DNA of 64,000 nucleotides from Microscilla marina ATCC 23134 (GCF_000169175.1 NZ_AAWS01000028.1:52205-116204), one strand, 5' to 3'; shown: positions 17,980 through 28,381, counted from the stretch's first letter. Numbers and translations are program-made. Notes: generated by a model from the letters alone, not told the origin.

Positions 17980-19560
17980 TTACTTCTTTTTGCCTTCTTG
18001 TAGATTGTCTTTTCCTTTCTTTTTCCAATACTCAATCAGTGCCTTGCGAATATCAGCCCTGAGGGGATTTTTGTTATCTTCAGTAGCCGAAACAATGTCA
18101 GGGTTTTTGGGTGTCAAGTAATCAAAATTACTTTCTTTGCCTGTCAGTAAATAGTTTGACATAGCCACTGTGTATATTTTTTCAGGCTCTATAGCTGCTT
18201 TGCCTATTGTCCATTGCTTGGTAGTTTCATCATAGTTTATACCAGTAGTTTGCAAATACCCCCCACTTCCTTTATTGTTTTTTCCTGTAGTTAATATTTT
18301 GCTTAAAAGTTTGCCTTTAAGTTGAACTTCATAAATATCTCCACCATAAGGCAACGCCCGTAGTACATCATATACAGTGACCTGCCCTCTTAGCTGGTCA
18401 TCTAGCCGCACCGAACCACTATTGAGTATACCTGCCTGTGCTTTAGGAAGCGTGGCAACCATGGCTGCGCAAATATCTTTGCCCAAATTGGTAGGTTCTT
18501 CTCTGATGTGGTCTTCTCTGCCATCAAGTGGGATGTCGGTTACTACCATTAACTTTTCTTTTACATCAAAGCCGAGCGTATTAAAGCCAGTCTCAGCGTG
18601 TTGTAGCCAAGTGCTCACTACTTTAGCAGTTTTGGGAGCTTCTTTTATACTTTCGTTAATTTCTTTGAGTTCTGACCGAACGCTTACTTTTTTGGTGACA
18701 TGGTCATAAGTAATGCGGTGAATATACACTGTTTTGGCATTGGCATCGGCCTTGGTAATACTTGTAGTACCTACCTGGTGTTTCATATTGGTGTGGTCGT
18801 GCCCCCCCATGATCAAAGGAAACTGAGGAATAGCCTGTGCCAGTTTTTTATCATCAGCAATGGCGAGATGAGTCATTGATATGGCAAAATCAATTTTACC
18901 TTTCAGCGCTGTAAGCTCTTTTTCGGCCGCTGTTTTTACATCTTCATAAGCCACTATGTTGTTATCTATCTTAAGTGCCAGCCCCAGTAAGCCCACCTTG
19001 AGTGTATCTTCTCCGTTTTTATTGGGTATTTTCAATACCACCGACTTGGCAAAGTTTTGTGGTTGGTTATTTACTACCTTAAAAAAAGGTTGAATTTTGC
19101 CTTCTTTTTTGTACTGAAGGTTGGTAGATATCCAATCAAATTTAGATTCATTGATTCGCTTGAGCAAATCTTCTTCATTGAGGTCAAATTCATGGTTGCC
19201 AAAGCATACATAGTCTATTCCAAGGGTGTTCATTGTAGCTACCATTTGAGCTCCTTTAATACGCGCTCCGTTGTACTTGATGGTACCCAGTACCGAAGGG
19301 TTCAGAAAATCTCCCGAAAGGGTAGTAAAAGTATGTGGGTTTTCTTTGAGTAACTCCTGACGTACAGTAGCTACCCGTGCCATCCCCCCAAACTTGCCAC
19401 CTTGAATGGGGGCTATTTCATATACATCGTTTAATTGCAGAATGATAAACTCGGTTTTAGCAGGTTTGCGTGGAGACGAACATCCAGCAATACATGCCCA
19501 TAACAACAAAGCAAGTTTGAGTGAGTGGTTGGTTCGGATAAATTGCTTTAAAGAAATCAT
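17980..19560 (-). CDS. 5'-nucleotidase / UshA-type metallophosphatase lipoprotein
   Basis: 526 residues from ATG 19560. The frame is open to 19773, but only the later start gives a lipoprotein signal (SLKLALLLWACIAGC, lipobox IAGC). The N-terminal calcineurin-like metallophosphatase domain shows LQLNDVYEIAP (the usual DxH is DxY), TLSGDFLNPSVLG, CFGNHEFDLNEEDL and PLIMGGHDHTN. The C-terminal 5'-nucleotidase domain includes AGILNSGSVRLDDQLRG and DVLRALPYGGDIYEVQLKG. It would dephosphorylate nucleotides or related phosphoesters outside the cytoplasm. The His-to-Tyr change in the first motif occurs in some family members. Confidence 0.9.
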   Translation of the reverse strand: MISLKQFIRTNHSLKLALLLWACIAGCSSPRKPAKTEFIILQLNDVYEIAPIQGGKFGGMARVATVRQELLKENPHTFTTLSGDFLNPSVLGTIKYNGARIKGAQMVATMNTLGIDYVCFGNHEFDLNEEDLLKRINESKFDWISTNLQYKKEGKIQPFFKVVNNQPQNFAKSVVLKIPNKNGEDTLKVGLLGLALKIDNNIVAYEDVKTAAEKELTALKGKIDFAISMTHLAIADDKKLAQAIPQFPLIMGGHDHTNMKHQVGTTSITKADANAKTVYIHRITYDHVTKKVSVRSELKEINESIKEAPKTAKVVSTWLQHAETGFNTLGFDVKEKLMVVTDIPLDGREDHIREEPTNLGKDICAAMVATLPKAQAGILNSGSVRLDDQLRGQVTVYDVLRALPYGGDIYEVQLKGKLLSKILTTGKNNKGSGGYLQTTGINYDETTKQWTIGKAAIEPEKIYTVAMSNYLLTGKESNFDYLTPKNPDIVSATEDNKNPLRADIRKALIEYWKKKGKDNLQEGKKK

Positions 19561-20194
19561 ATTGTGTCTTTTGTCTGTTTTGGAGGCTAATAATAACAAA
19601 AGTTTTTGAATAACTGATGATATGTTGAAACTACTGCATAAGCCCTTGTCAGGAAAGTGCCCACAACTGTTGTTTTGGGGTACTATAACAAACAAAAAGC
19701 CAGTAGGAGGCAAGCCTAGCTCTACCTTGCTGTTTTGAGTCGAGTAAAATGATTTACGGACAAATCGTGGCAAAAATGTGCCTTAAAATGCTTTAAATTG
19801 GTATTAAATCCAGTCTTTTCAGCGGTTATGCTGTTTTTAACAAGGATTATATTATATTTAACCTAAGTAATTATACCTACCAGATAATTTAATCTATGCA
19901 GTGGGTCATCACTATCCATCACTTTTGCGGGTTTTTACCAATCCTCCACGAATACAGATGAGGTATTTAGGGGCTGAGGCGCTAGTTTACTATGCACTTG
20001 TTTGGGGGGGGATTGCTAAACCAACCTTAGGAATCTCGACAAGGTTAATTATTGGTGTAAGGTGTAGTATGCATCGGCATTTCAAAACTTTGTGTGCTGG
20101 CATTAACCATATCTACTGCTTATTTAATTTGATCTTGTTCCAAAACACTTTACTTTTTAATGTTGATTGGTTGCCTGTGGTGAAATAGAAGGTT
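19561..20194. other. Intergenic region between divergent genes
   Basis: This separates the nucleotidase from the TPR-phosphatase gene and should hold both promoters. An open frame at 19901-20188 has no recognisable features. A run of eight G lies near 20005-20012. No repeat or RNA gene was seen. Confidence 0.45.
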
Positions 20195-22516
20195 ATGAAA
20201 AACTTGGTGTTATATTTAGCTCTTTTCTTGTTGCCGGTCAATTGGCTTATTGCGCAAAATCAAGCAAAAATCGATTCTCTGAAGGCATTGTTAAACACCC
20301 ATGTAGCCGATACTCAAAAAGTAAATATTTATAACAAGCTTGCCGGTCTTTATCAAAGAAGCGATTCTGCCCAGGTAGCCTATTACACCTCATTGTCTAT
20401 CCCACTTGCCAAAAAATTGCACTTTACCCAAGGGTTAAGCCAGGCGTACTACTCTCTTGCCTGGGTTACGATGGTACATGGACATTATGCGGTAGCCCTT
20501 GACTTGTTTAAACAATCGTTGGGTTTTGCCCAAAAAATCACCGATAAAAGGGGAATAGCCGACGCTTATAATGGCTTGGGCATAGTGCAAATGTATCAGT
20601 CAGATTATACCGCAGCTTTGGCATACCACAAAAAATCATTGAACATTAATATTGAACTCGATGACCTAACAGGGCAAAGCTATAGTTACAATAACATAGG
20701 AATGATATATGACAATCAAGGGAAGTACTCATTGGCATTTTATTACTATCAAAAATCTGTGGCAATTAAGCGAGGCTTAGGCGATATAAGCGGATTGGCA
20801 GTAGGTTATAACAATATAGGAAATATATATACTGCTGATAACAATCAGCGCAAAGCCCTAAAATATTACAAACAATCTTTGAAGTTGTTTCAAAAAAACA
20901 ATGATAAAAGAGTAGCTTATATCTATATCAACCTGGGCGATACTTATCGAAAGCAAGGAAATTTCACCAAATCTTTAGAATACACCCGCAAAGCGCTGCA
21001 ATACTTTCAAAAACAACAAAACAAAGCCTATGAAGCTGAAATTCATAAAGCCTTTGGGGAACTCTATGTCACATTTAATAAAAATACACGAGCCCTTGAG
21101 CATTTAAATAAAGCCCTGACTTTGAGTAAAGTACATCAGCAGAGTGAACTACTGGTGGCAATCTACACCTTGTTGGGCAAGGCATACTATCAACAAAAGC
21201 AATACGCCCTCACTATTGATTACCTCGTAAAAGGGGTAACCTTGGCAAAAGCCACCAGTCGCTGGGAATACCTAAAAGAATGTGCTTTATTACTGGCAAA
21301 GGTATATAAAGCTGAAGGAAATTATAAAAAAGCTTCGGAGTATCAAGAAGTAGGTTTGCAAGCCACCGATAGTGTGATGAATACAAGTGTACAAACCAAA
21401 CTCAGTGATTTTGAAGCCTTTTATGAGTATGAGCAGGAAAAGGATTCTTTGCGCTTGTTGCAAAAACAAAAACAACAAGAATATGCTGCACACATAGCTG
21501 CCCAACATGCCAACCAACAAATCTCTTACCTGGGGTTAGGATTGGTGTCAATTTTACTTTTAAGTGTATTGTTTTTTTACAGACAAAAACAGCGCAACAA
21601 CCAAAAATTAAATCAAGCCAATAGTGAATTACATACTGTAAATACCGCACTGCTTGCTGCCAAGGATGAGGTAGACGGGGTAAATGTTACCTTGCAGGAA
21701 ATGCTGGAAACTATAGAAAAACAAAACGATGACATATTAGACAGCATTGTGTATGCCCAAAGAATTCAAAAAGCTGTATTACCGCTCGAAAAGAGAATAA
21801 AAGAATACTTGCCTGAATCGTTTGTATTTTTTAAACCCCGCGATATAGTTTCGGGTGATTTTTATTGGTTCGAAGAGGTCAACAACAAACAGTTTATTAT
21901 AATGGCTGATTGTACCGGGCACGGGGTGCCAGGAGCTTTTATGACCATGTTGGGCATCCAGGCATTGAACAACATCATTATCCAAAATAAGATTTATGCA
22001 CCTGAGCAAATATTACAGACTTTAAATCAAACCTTTCATACACTGCTGAACAATAAGGGCTCAGCGATGCACGACGGAATGGATGTAGTGGTGAGTGTGA
22101 TTGACAGGCAGGCAAAAAAAATGCATTGTGCGGGTGCCAACAGCCCTTTAATCGTTATTGAGCAAGGCAAAGCCCAGGAGATCAAGGGAGGTATTCATAG
22201 TATTAATGGGTACCGAAGGGAAAATGCACTGGTCAATTTTGTTGCCCACACCTTTGATATTTCTACGCCTACCACTTTTTATCTGTATTCAGATGGTTTT
22301 CAAGATCAGTTTGGAGGAAGAGAAGGTAAAAAGTTTATGAAAAAACGCTTTCGCGAATTATTGGGCAGCATAGCCAGTCAACCAATGGTAAAGCAACGTC
22401 AAATATTACGGGCTACCCTAAGTGAATGGATGGCAACAGAAGCATTGGATGGAATGTTGCCCTATGAGCAAGTAGACGATATTTTGGTGATAGGAGTAAA
22501 AGTAGTAGCAAACTAA
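20195..22516 (+). CDS. TPR sensor protein with SpoIIE/PP2C phosphatase domain
   Basis: 773 residues. A signal peptide (MKNLVLYLALFLLPVNWLIAQ) is followed by about eight or nine TPR repeats (residues 40-400; for example AYNGLGIVQMYQSDYTAALAYHKKSL). Next come a transmembrane helix near 442-462 (YLGLGLVSILLLSVLFFYR), a coiled coil, and a SpoIIE-type PP2C domain from about 520. Metal-site motifs are FKPRDIVSGDFYWF, MADCTGHGVPGAFMTMLG, HDGMDVVVSVID, YLYSDGFQDQFGG and VDDILVIGV. It probably senses a periplasmic partner through the TPRs and dephosphorylates an anti-sigma-antagonist-type target in the cytoplasm. The target is unknown. Confidence 0.9.
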   Translation: MKNLVLYLALFLLPVNWLIAQNQAKIDSLKALLNTHVADTQKVNIYNKLAGLYQRSDSAQVAYYTSLSIPLAKKLHFTQGLSQAYYSLAWVTMVHGHYAVALDLFKQSLGFAQKITDKRGIADAYNGLGIVQMYQSDYTAALAYHKKSLNINIELDDLTGQSYSYNNIGMIYDNQGKYSLAFYYYQKSVAIKRGLGDISGLAVGYNNIGNIYTADNNQRKALKYYKQSLKLFQKNNDKRVAYIYINLGDTYRKQGNFTKSLEYTRKALQYFQKQQNKAYEAEIHKAFGELYVTFNKNTRALEHLNKALTLSKVHQQSELLVAIYTLLGKAYYQQKQYALTIDYLVKGVTLAKATSRWEYLKECALLLAKVYKAEGNYKKASEYQEVGLQATDSVMNTSVQTKLSDFEAFYEYEQEKDSLRLLQKQKQQEYAAHIAAQHANQQISYLGLGLVSILLLSVLFFYRQKQRNNQKLNQANSELHTVNTALLAAKDEVDGVNVTLQEMLETIEKQNDDILDSIVYAQRIQKAVLPLEKRIKEYLPESFVFFKPRDIVSGDFYWFEEVNNKQFIIMADCTGHGVPGAFMTMLGIQALNNIIIQNKIYAPEQILQTLNQTFHTLLNNKGSAMHDGMDVVVSVIDRQAKKMHCAGANSPLIVIEQGKAQEIKGGIHSINGYRRENALVNFVAHTFDISTPTTFYLYSDGFQDQFGGREGKKFMKKRFRELLGSIASQPMVKQRQILRATLSEWMATEALDGMLPYEQVDDILVIGVKVVAN

Positions 22517-22780
22517 CTTATCTATTTGTATACACTCCACTGCTATTTTAGCTTCCTCAAGCATACATAAAGAAAATAAATCTGTTTATCTTTGGTCTCG
22601 TCAGAGATAATATCGTATTCGTAAATATTAGAATGGTATTATTATCAAGATCTTTTTAAAGTTTTAATCTTCTAAAAGGAAAGATTATTGCACAAATATC
22701 TGTAAAGCCCTCACCTGTTTGTAACATTCTTGCCCAGTATTTTTTTCAAAATTTTTACCCAAAATGCCATATCAACTTAT

Positions 22781-24913
22781 ATGAAGGTAAGCATAATGTA
22801 TATCATTACAGCTTTGTTTGTATGTGTATTATTAAATGTACAAGCACAACCTGTTTTTACAATAAAATCAGGTGCTACAACCTACTTGCCTGCGAGCACT
22901 GCATTTTATTATGAAGATAAAACAGGTGCTTTGAGCTTAACCAAGGTACAAAAAAAACATTTTACCCCCAATCACGCCCATTCTCTCAACTTTGGTTATA
23001 CCTCCTCTACTTATTGGGTTCGTCTGCAGTTTCGCAACGAAACAAACTACAACGACTGGCGTCTGTTCAGCTCCATTGCCTACCACAACTATTTAGATTT
23101 TTGGATAAAAAAAACAGGTGATACCTGGCGCCATGTGCAAACTGGTTGGCTTTATCCTTTTGCCTCTAGGGGCAATTATGAGCACAATGGTTTTGTGTTT
23201 CCCTTAGGCTTGTCGGGTGGGCAAACTTGTATCGTGTACTTTCGTCTCAAAGGCTACGATCCTTTAACTTTCCCCCTGGAGCTTTTGCGTAAAGATACAT
23301 TGAGTCAGCGATTACAAAAGGAAAACCTCTACTACGGGATTTATTTTGGAATATTACTGGTAATGTTACTCTACAACTTGTTTGTTTTTGTAACCCTGCG
23401 CGACAAAACATACATATACTATGTGTTATATATACTTTGTATGCTCATTATTTTCTCTAGTTCTACAGGCTACTTATTCCGTTATGTTCACCCCAATATC
23501 CCCATCATCAACCTCTACTCAGCCCGGCTCACTATGGGGCTTATTGTAATTACAACTTCTTTGTTTACTATTTACTTTTTAGAAGTACCAAAGTACAGTA
23601 CACTGCTTTATAAAGTTTTTAAAATAGACATGGGGTTGGCGCTCTTGGCAATGTTACTTACTGGTACTGAGCTTTACTCAGCTGCTACCAACGATCTATT
23701 GTCTTTGCATTCGCCTTTGTTGTTGATAGCAGGTATGGTGGCCTGGAGGCAAGGCAATGAGTCGGCACGTTATTATGTATTTGCCTGGGGGATTTTTTTA
23801 GTAGCGGCTACTTCTATTACCTTGCGTAATGCAGGAGTATTGCCAATTAACTTAGTCACCACCCATGCCGTAGAGGTAGGTTCAGCTATAGAGATTGTGT
23901 TACTTTCATTGGCGCTTGCCGACCGTTACCGTATTTTACGCAAAGAAAAAGAAGCCGCTACCCAGCAAGCGCTGGAAGTACAAAAACGTGCTACCGAAGA
24001 GTTGGAAGTAAAAGTAATGGAAAGAACCCACGAGTTGAGCGAAAGCAATGTAGAGTTGCGACAAATCAACGAAGAACTAGATGCTACCCTATATACTGTA
24101 CAATTACAAAAAGAAGAAATAGAAGAGCAACACCAACAAATACAAGCAAGCATCAATTATGCGCAACGTATACAAAAAGCCATTTTGCCCCTGGAAGAGC
24201 GCATGTGTCAGTTGTTGCCCCAACACTTTGTCTTTTATAAACCCCGTGACATAGTTTCCGGCGACTTTTACTGGTTTGAGGCTTGGCAACATAAAAAGTT
24301 TATCATTGTAGCCGATTGCACTGGACATGGGGTACCCGGAGCACTAATGACTATGTTAGGTTCACAAGCACTTACCAATATCATTGTGCATGAGCAAATT
24401 CATGAACCTCATCAAATATTGAGTGCATTGGGAGAGGTATTGCCCAACTTGCTCAAAAGCCAGAATACATCGGTGCACGATGGTATGGACATCGCAGTAT
24501 GTGTCATTGATGAACAGCGTAAACGTTTACATTTTGCTGGTGCCAAGTCGCCACTTGTATTGATACAAAATAAAGAGATTCAGTTAATACCAGGCGATAT
24601 ATTTAGCATCAATAGTTATCGTAAAAGAAACCATGAGGTAATGCCTTATACTACCCACACCTTTGACATATCGTTGCCTACTACATTCTACATGTATTCA
24701 GATGGTTTTCAAGACCAGTTTGGAGGGCCTAAAGGTAAAAAATTTATGCGGGCAAAGCTCAGGGAATTGTTGCTGAGTATTTCAGAACAAACAATGGAGC
24801 AACAAAAGCAATCTGTTGAAAAAGCACTTACTCAGTGGATGAAAGGAGGAACCGACGGTAAAGCTCCTTACAAGCAAATAGACGATATTTTGGTAGTAGG
24901 AGTAAAGGTATAA
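22781..24913 (+). CDS. 7TMR-DISM receptor with SpoIIE phosphatase domain
   Basis: 710 residues from ATG 22781. An ATG at 22730 is possible, but MKVSIMYIITALFVCVLLNVQAQ is the better signal peptide. A periplasmic 7TMR-DISMED2 domain (about 30-165, with LNFGYTSSTYWVRLQFRNET) is followed by seven transmembrane helices (about 185-390, YGIYFGILLVMLLYNLFVFVTLRDKTYIYYVLYI). A coiled coil (395-465) and a SpoIIE phosphatase domain with FKPRDIVSGDFYWF, VADCTGHGVPGALMTMLG, YMYSDGFQDQFGG and IDDILVVGV complete it. DISMED2 folds usually bind carbohydrate-like ligands, so this may be a one-component ligand sensor. It is a tandem paralogue of the next gene. Confidence 0.9.
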   Translation: MKVSIMYIITALFVCVLLNVQAQPVFTIKSGATTYLPASTAFYYEDKTGALSLTKVQKKHFTPNHAHSLNFGYTSSTYWVRLQFRNETNYNDWRLFSSIAYHNYLDFWIKKTGDTWRHVQTGWLYPFASRGNYEHNGFVFPLGLSGGQTCIVYFRLKGYDPLTFPLELLRKDTLSQRLQKENLYYGIYFGILLVMLLYNLFVFVTLRDKTYIYYVLYILCMLIIFSSSTGYLFRYVHPNIPIINLYSARLTMGLIVITTSLFTIYFLEVPKYSTLLYKVFKIDMGLALLAMLLTGTELYSAATNDLLSLHSPLLLIAGMVAWRQGNESARYYVFAWGIFLVAATSITLRNAGVLPINLVTTHAVEVGSAIEIVLLSLALADRYRILRKEKEAATQQALEVQKRATEELEVKVMERTHELSESNVELRQINEELDATLYTVQLQKEEIEEQHQQIQASINYAQRIQKAILPLEERMCQLLPQHFVFYKPRDIVSGDFYWFEAWQHKKFIIVADCTGHGVPGALMTMLGSQALTNIIVHEQIHEPHQILSALGEVLPNLLKSQNTSVHDGMDIAVCVIDEQRKRLHFAGAKSPLVLIQNKEIQLIPGDIFSINSYRKRNHEVMPYTTHTFDISLPTTFYMYSDGFQDQFGGPKGKKFMRAKLRELLLSISEQTMEQQKQSVEKALTQWMKGGTDGKAPYKQIDDILVVGVKV

Positions 24914-25081
24914 AGCAGGGAGATATAAAAAGCCACAAAACGTGGAAAACACGGGTATAATTATTGTCTTTCGTTCGTTACTAATCACAGTCACAAGGCT
25001 TAGAGTTTGTTTAAACTTTCGCGTTTAGCGTGATTTTCGATGAATTTTAAACAAGTTCTTATATAAATCAAACTTTACTTT

Positions 25082-27229
25082 ATGCTATTCGTGTTTTTAC
25101 TCAGGCTTAAATTATTACAAAAATACCTTATTCCTCACCATTCTATACTACCTTTTTGCTATGTGATATTGTTGTGGGGAAGCACCACCCAAATACAAGC
25201 ACAGGCTCCTTTTGTGTTGCAACAAAACCAAACTTATTTACCATCTAAACAAGCCGTTTACCTTGAAGATAAGCGCGGAAAGTTAACTTTTGAACAAGTG
25301 AAGAGCAAACGCTTTACACCAAGTAAAAAAGCTTCGCTCAACTTTGGTTATACTTCTTCGGCTTATTGGGTACGCTTACAATTACGCAACGATACAGAGT
25401 ATAACGACTGGCGAATTTTAAGCGCCATTACTTATCACAACTCCTTGGGTTTTTGGGTCAAAAACGACAAAGGAGACTGGGTACATCGTCAAACAGGGTG
25501 CGTATACCCTTTGTCATCACAGGGCAATCAGGAGCATATCGGTTATGTATTTCCATTAGACCTGCCCAAAGGTAAAGTAGTTACTGTTTATTTCAGGCTC
25601 CAAAGTTTTGCTCCACTCACATTTCCGTTAGAACTTGTGCGAAAAGAATCACTAGATATTCGTTTTCAGGCAGAAAACCTCTACTATGGAATCTACTTTG
25701 GTATTCTCATCGTAATGATGCTCTATAACTTTTTTATCTTTATTACATTACGCGACAAAACCTACATTTACTATGTGCTATACATAGTATGTATGCTTAT
25801 TATCTTTTCAGGGTCTACTGGCTACTTATTTCGTTATGTGCACCCCAATTATCCTATCCTCAATCTATACGCAGCCCGGCTCACTATGGGCTTGATCGTC
25901 ATCACTACTTCGCTTTTTACGATCCATTTCTTAGACATTAAAAAATACAGTTGCCTGGTTTACCGCTTGTTTTTGATTGATATGGGGTTGGCACCAGTGG
26001 CAATGTTGCTCACCGGATTTGAAATATATTCTCCTGCTACCAATACCTTATTATCATTACACTCTCCCTTTTTATTGGTGGCAGGCATTGTAGCTTGGCG
26101 CAAAGGGCATAGCTCTGCCCGTTATTATGTCGTTGCCTGGAGCATTTTTCTGGTAGGTGCTATTTCTATTACTTTAAGAAATGCAGGTGTGTTGCCTGTA
26201 AACAATATTACCAATCATTTGGTAGAAATAGGCTCCGCCATCGAAATTGTATTGTTGTCGCTGGCTTTGGCAGATCGTTATCGCATTTTAAGGCTCGAAA
26301 AAGAAGCTGCTACCCGTAAAGCCCTTGATGTTCAGAAACGTGCCACCGAAGAGTTAGAGGTAAAAGTGCAAGAGCGTACCTATGCACTTCAGGAAGCCAA
26401 CGAAGAAATCAAGACAATCAACTCTTCTTTAGAGCGGCAGCGCGATGACATTGTAAGCAGTATTACTTATGCCCAGCGTATTCAGAAAGCGATGTTGCCT
26501 TCTGAAAACCGCATGGAAAAATATTTGCCGGAACATTTTGTGATATTTAGACCTCATAGCATTGTTTCAGGCGATTTTTATTGGTTCAAAGAAATACAGC
26601 AAAAGCAGTTTGTCATAGTAGCTGATTGCACCGGGCATGGGGTGCCAGGGGCTTTTATGACCATGTTGGGTTTTCAAGCAATTACCAATACTGTAGTACA
26701 AAAAAAGATATACCAACCCGACCAAATATTAAATGTGCTTGACCAGGCATTACGTAGGATTTTGAACAGCGAAGGGGCTTCTATTCGTGATGGAATGGAC
26801 ATTGTGGTATGTCAAATAGACAAAGAAAAGTCAGCGCTGCATTACGCAGGTGCTCAAAATCCCCTCATTTTAGTGCAAAACAATGAACTGCGAGAAGTGA
26901 AGGGAGATAATTACAGCATTAATGGCTATAGAAAAAACGAAAGCGACCAGAGGCAGTTTACCTTGCATACATTCGATATTTCTACTCCTACTACTTTTTA
27001 TGTATACTCAGATGGTTATCAAGATCAGTTTGGCGGCGAGCAAGGAAGAAAGTTCATGAAAAAAAGGTTTAGGCAATTGTTAGGTACCATTGCTCACAAA
27101 CCTGTGAAAGAACAAAAGCAAATACTTGAAGCTACTCTTGATGAGTGGATGCACAGCAATGGTAAAACCTACAAACAAATAGACGATGTACTGGTAATGG
27201 GCGTCAAAACAGGCAAATTCACCTCCTAA
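25082..27229 (+). CDS. 7TMR-DISM receptor with SpoIIE phosphatase domain (tandem paralogue)
   Basis: 715 residues with the same domain order as the 22781 gene: signal peptide ending in QIQAQ, DISMED2 domain (LNFGYTSSAYWVRLQLRNDT), seven helices, a shorter coiled coil (EVKVQERTYALQEANEEI) and a SpoIIE phosphatase (VSGDFYWF, VADCTGHGVPGAFMTMLGFQ, YVYSDGYQDQFGG, IDDVLVMGV). Identity is high over the whole length, so the pair arose by tandem duplication. Differences cluster in the coiled coil. The gap of about 170 bp between the genes allows a separate promoter. Confidence 0.9.
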   Translation: MLFVFLLRLKLLQKYLIPHHSILPFCYVILLWGSTTQIQAQAPFVLQQNQTYLPSKQAVYLEDKRGKLTFEQVKSKRFTPSKKASLNFGYTSSAYWVRLQLRNDTEYNDWRILSAITYHNSLGFWVKNDKGDWVHRQTGCVYPLSSQGNQEHIGYVFPLDLPKGKVVTVYFRLQSFAPLTFPLELVRKESLDIRFQAENLYYGIYFGILIVMMLYNFFIFITLRDKTYIYYVLYIVCMLIIFSGSTGYLFRYVHPNYPILNLYAARLTMGLIVITTSLFTIHFLDIKKYSCLVYRLFLIDMGLAPVAMLLTGFEIYSPATNTLLSLHSPFLLVAGIVAWRKGHSSARYYVVAWSIFLVGAISITLRNAGVLPVNNITNHLVEIGSAIEIVLLSLALADRYRILRLEKEAATRKALDVQKRATEELEVKVQERTYALQEANEEIKTINSSLERQRDDIVSSITYAQRIQKAMLPSENRMEKYLPEHFVIFRPHSIVSGDFYWFKEIQQKQFVIVADCTGHGVPGAFMTMLGFQAITNTVVQKKIYQPDQILNVLDQALRRILNSEGASIRDGMDIVVCQIDKEKSALHYAGAQNPLILVQNNELREVKGDNYSINGYRKNESDQRQFTLHTFDISTPTTFYVYSDGYQDQFGGEQGRKFMKKRFRQLLGTIAHKPVKEQKQILEATLDEWMHSNGKTYKQIDDVLVMGVKTGKFTS

Positions 27230-27287
27230 GTAAAACGGAAAAAATAAAGTGATCCAAAAGAAAACAGTATTTGTGTACTGAGCAATG

Positions 27288-27436
27288 AAAAAAACCGAGG
27301 CTACAGTTGTACTGTGCCGAGCTCTGCTTCAGCTAATCTTTGCGTAGCCAGAGCTACGGAAGTTCCTTGCAGGACAAGTTTTTGAAGAAGCACAGTGCTC
27401 AAAGACGAAGTTCTATGGATTAGCTGCGCAGAGCTT
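27288..27436. repeat. Palindromic intergenic element with dispersed repeat copy 2
   Basis: The element begins with the dispersed repeat also found at 16122-16155 (here 27291-27324, plus strand). Arms GAGCTCTGCTTCAGCTAATC (27319-27338) and GATTAGCTGCGCAGAGCTT (27418-27436) form a long imperfect inverted repeat. Inside it CGTAGC-caga-GCTACG folds into its own hairpin. It lies between the ends of the convergent phosphatase and mazG genes and could stop transcription from both sides. Confidence 0.65.
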
Positions 27437-27486
27437 GAACTTCGTTCTGCGGTTAGGTTATTTTTGTAGTTTTACTAAACACTGAT

Positions 27487-28278
27487 TTACTCTAGCTTTT
27501 TGGCTTCTTCCCAAAATACATCCATTTCAGCCAACGTCATATCAGCCAATTGTTTTCCTTGTTTTTGAGCTTGAGCTTCGAGGTAGGTAAAACGCTTGAT
27601 AAATTTTTTATTGGTACGCTCCAAAGCAGCTTCAGGCTCTATATTGATAAAACGGGCATAGTTGATCAGGGCAAAAAGAACGTCACCAAACTCTTGTGCT
27701 GCCTTTTCATTGTCAATTTTTTCGTTTTCTGCCACATTAAACTCCTCCTGAAATTCCTGTAGCTCTTCTTCTACTTTTGCCCATACTTGCCGTTTGTCAT
27801 CCCAATCAAAACCTACCCCTCTTACTTTTTCCTGAATCCGAAAAGCTTTTACCATTGCAGGCAACGACTTAGGAACGCCAGCCAATACCGATCGGTTTCC
27901 TTCCTTAAGTTTAAGCTGTTCCCAATTACGCTTAACGTCTTCTTCCGAGTTTATTTTTACATCACCATAAATGTGTGGGTGTCGTTTGATAAGTTTTTCA
28001 CACACCCCATTGAGCACATCGGCTATGTCAAAATCATTGGTTTCAGCACCTATTTTTGAGTAAAACACCAAGTGCAACATCAAGTCACCCAATTCTTTTT
28101 TTACCTCGGTCAAGTCCTTCTCAAGAATGGCGTCCGACAATTCATACGTTTCTTCTATAGTCAGGTACCGCAAACTCTCCATCGTTTGTTTTTTATCCCA
28201 GGGGCATTGCTCCCTTAGTTCGTCCATAATGGTGAGCAATCGGTCAAAAGCCTTGAGTTGTTCCGCTCTGTTGTTCAT
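27487..28278 (-). CDS. mazG: Nucleoside triphosphate pyrophosphohydrolase MazG
   Basis: 263 residues from ATG 28278. The frame is open to 28335, but MNNRAEQLKAFDRLLTIMDELRE fits the family N-terminus. Two MazG domains are present. The first has CPWDKKQTMESLRYLTIEETYELSDAI and KKELGDLMLHLVFYSKI; the second has KVEEELQEFQEE and EFGDVLFALINYARF. These are the EExxE and ExxD metal-binding motifs. It hydrolyses NTPs to NMP and pyrophosphate and may clean aberrant nucleotides or lower the alarmone pool. Confidence 0.96.
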   Translation of the reverse strand: MNNRAEQLKAFDRLLTIMDELREQCPWDKKQTMESLRYLTIEETYELSDAILEKDLTEVKKELGDLMLHLVFYSKIGAETNDFDIADVLNGVCEKLIKRHPHIYGDVKINSEEDVKRNWEQLKLKEGNRSVLAGVPKSLPAMVKAFRIQEKVRGVGFDWDDKRQVWAKVEEELQEFQEEFNVAENEKIDNEKAAQEFGDVLFALINYARFINIEPEAALERTNKKFIKRFTYLEAQAQKQGKQLADMTLAEMDVFWEEAKKLE

Positions 28279-28344
28279 AGTAAAGTTTTCTATTGATCTA
28301 CGCTGCAAAGTTACATGTAACTCAAAACAAACCACATGAAAAAA

Positions 28345-28381
28345 GCAAAAGGTTCAACCACTGAGTGACTGAACCTTTTGC
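28345..28381 (-). terminator. Intrinsic terminator after the gldB-like gene
   Basis: GCAAAAGGTTCA / TGAACCTTTTGC is a perfect 12-bp stem with a 13-nt loop, 27 bp past the stop of the minus-strand gldB-like gene. A run of T follows on that strand. Confidence 0.8.

Noticed and set aside
19901..20188. 95-codon plus-strand frame before the TPR-phosphatase gene
   Set aside because: No recognisable features and odd residue content; probably part of the leader region.
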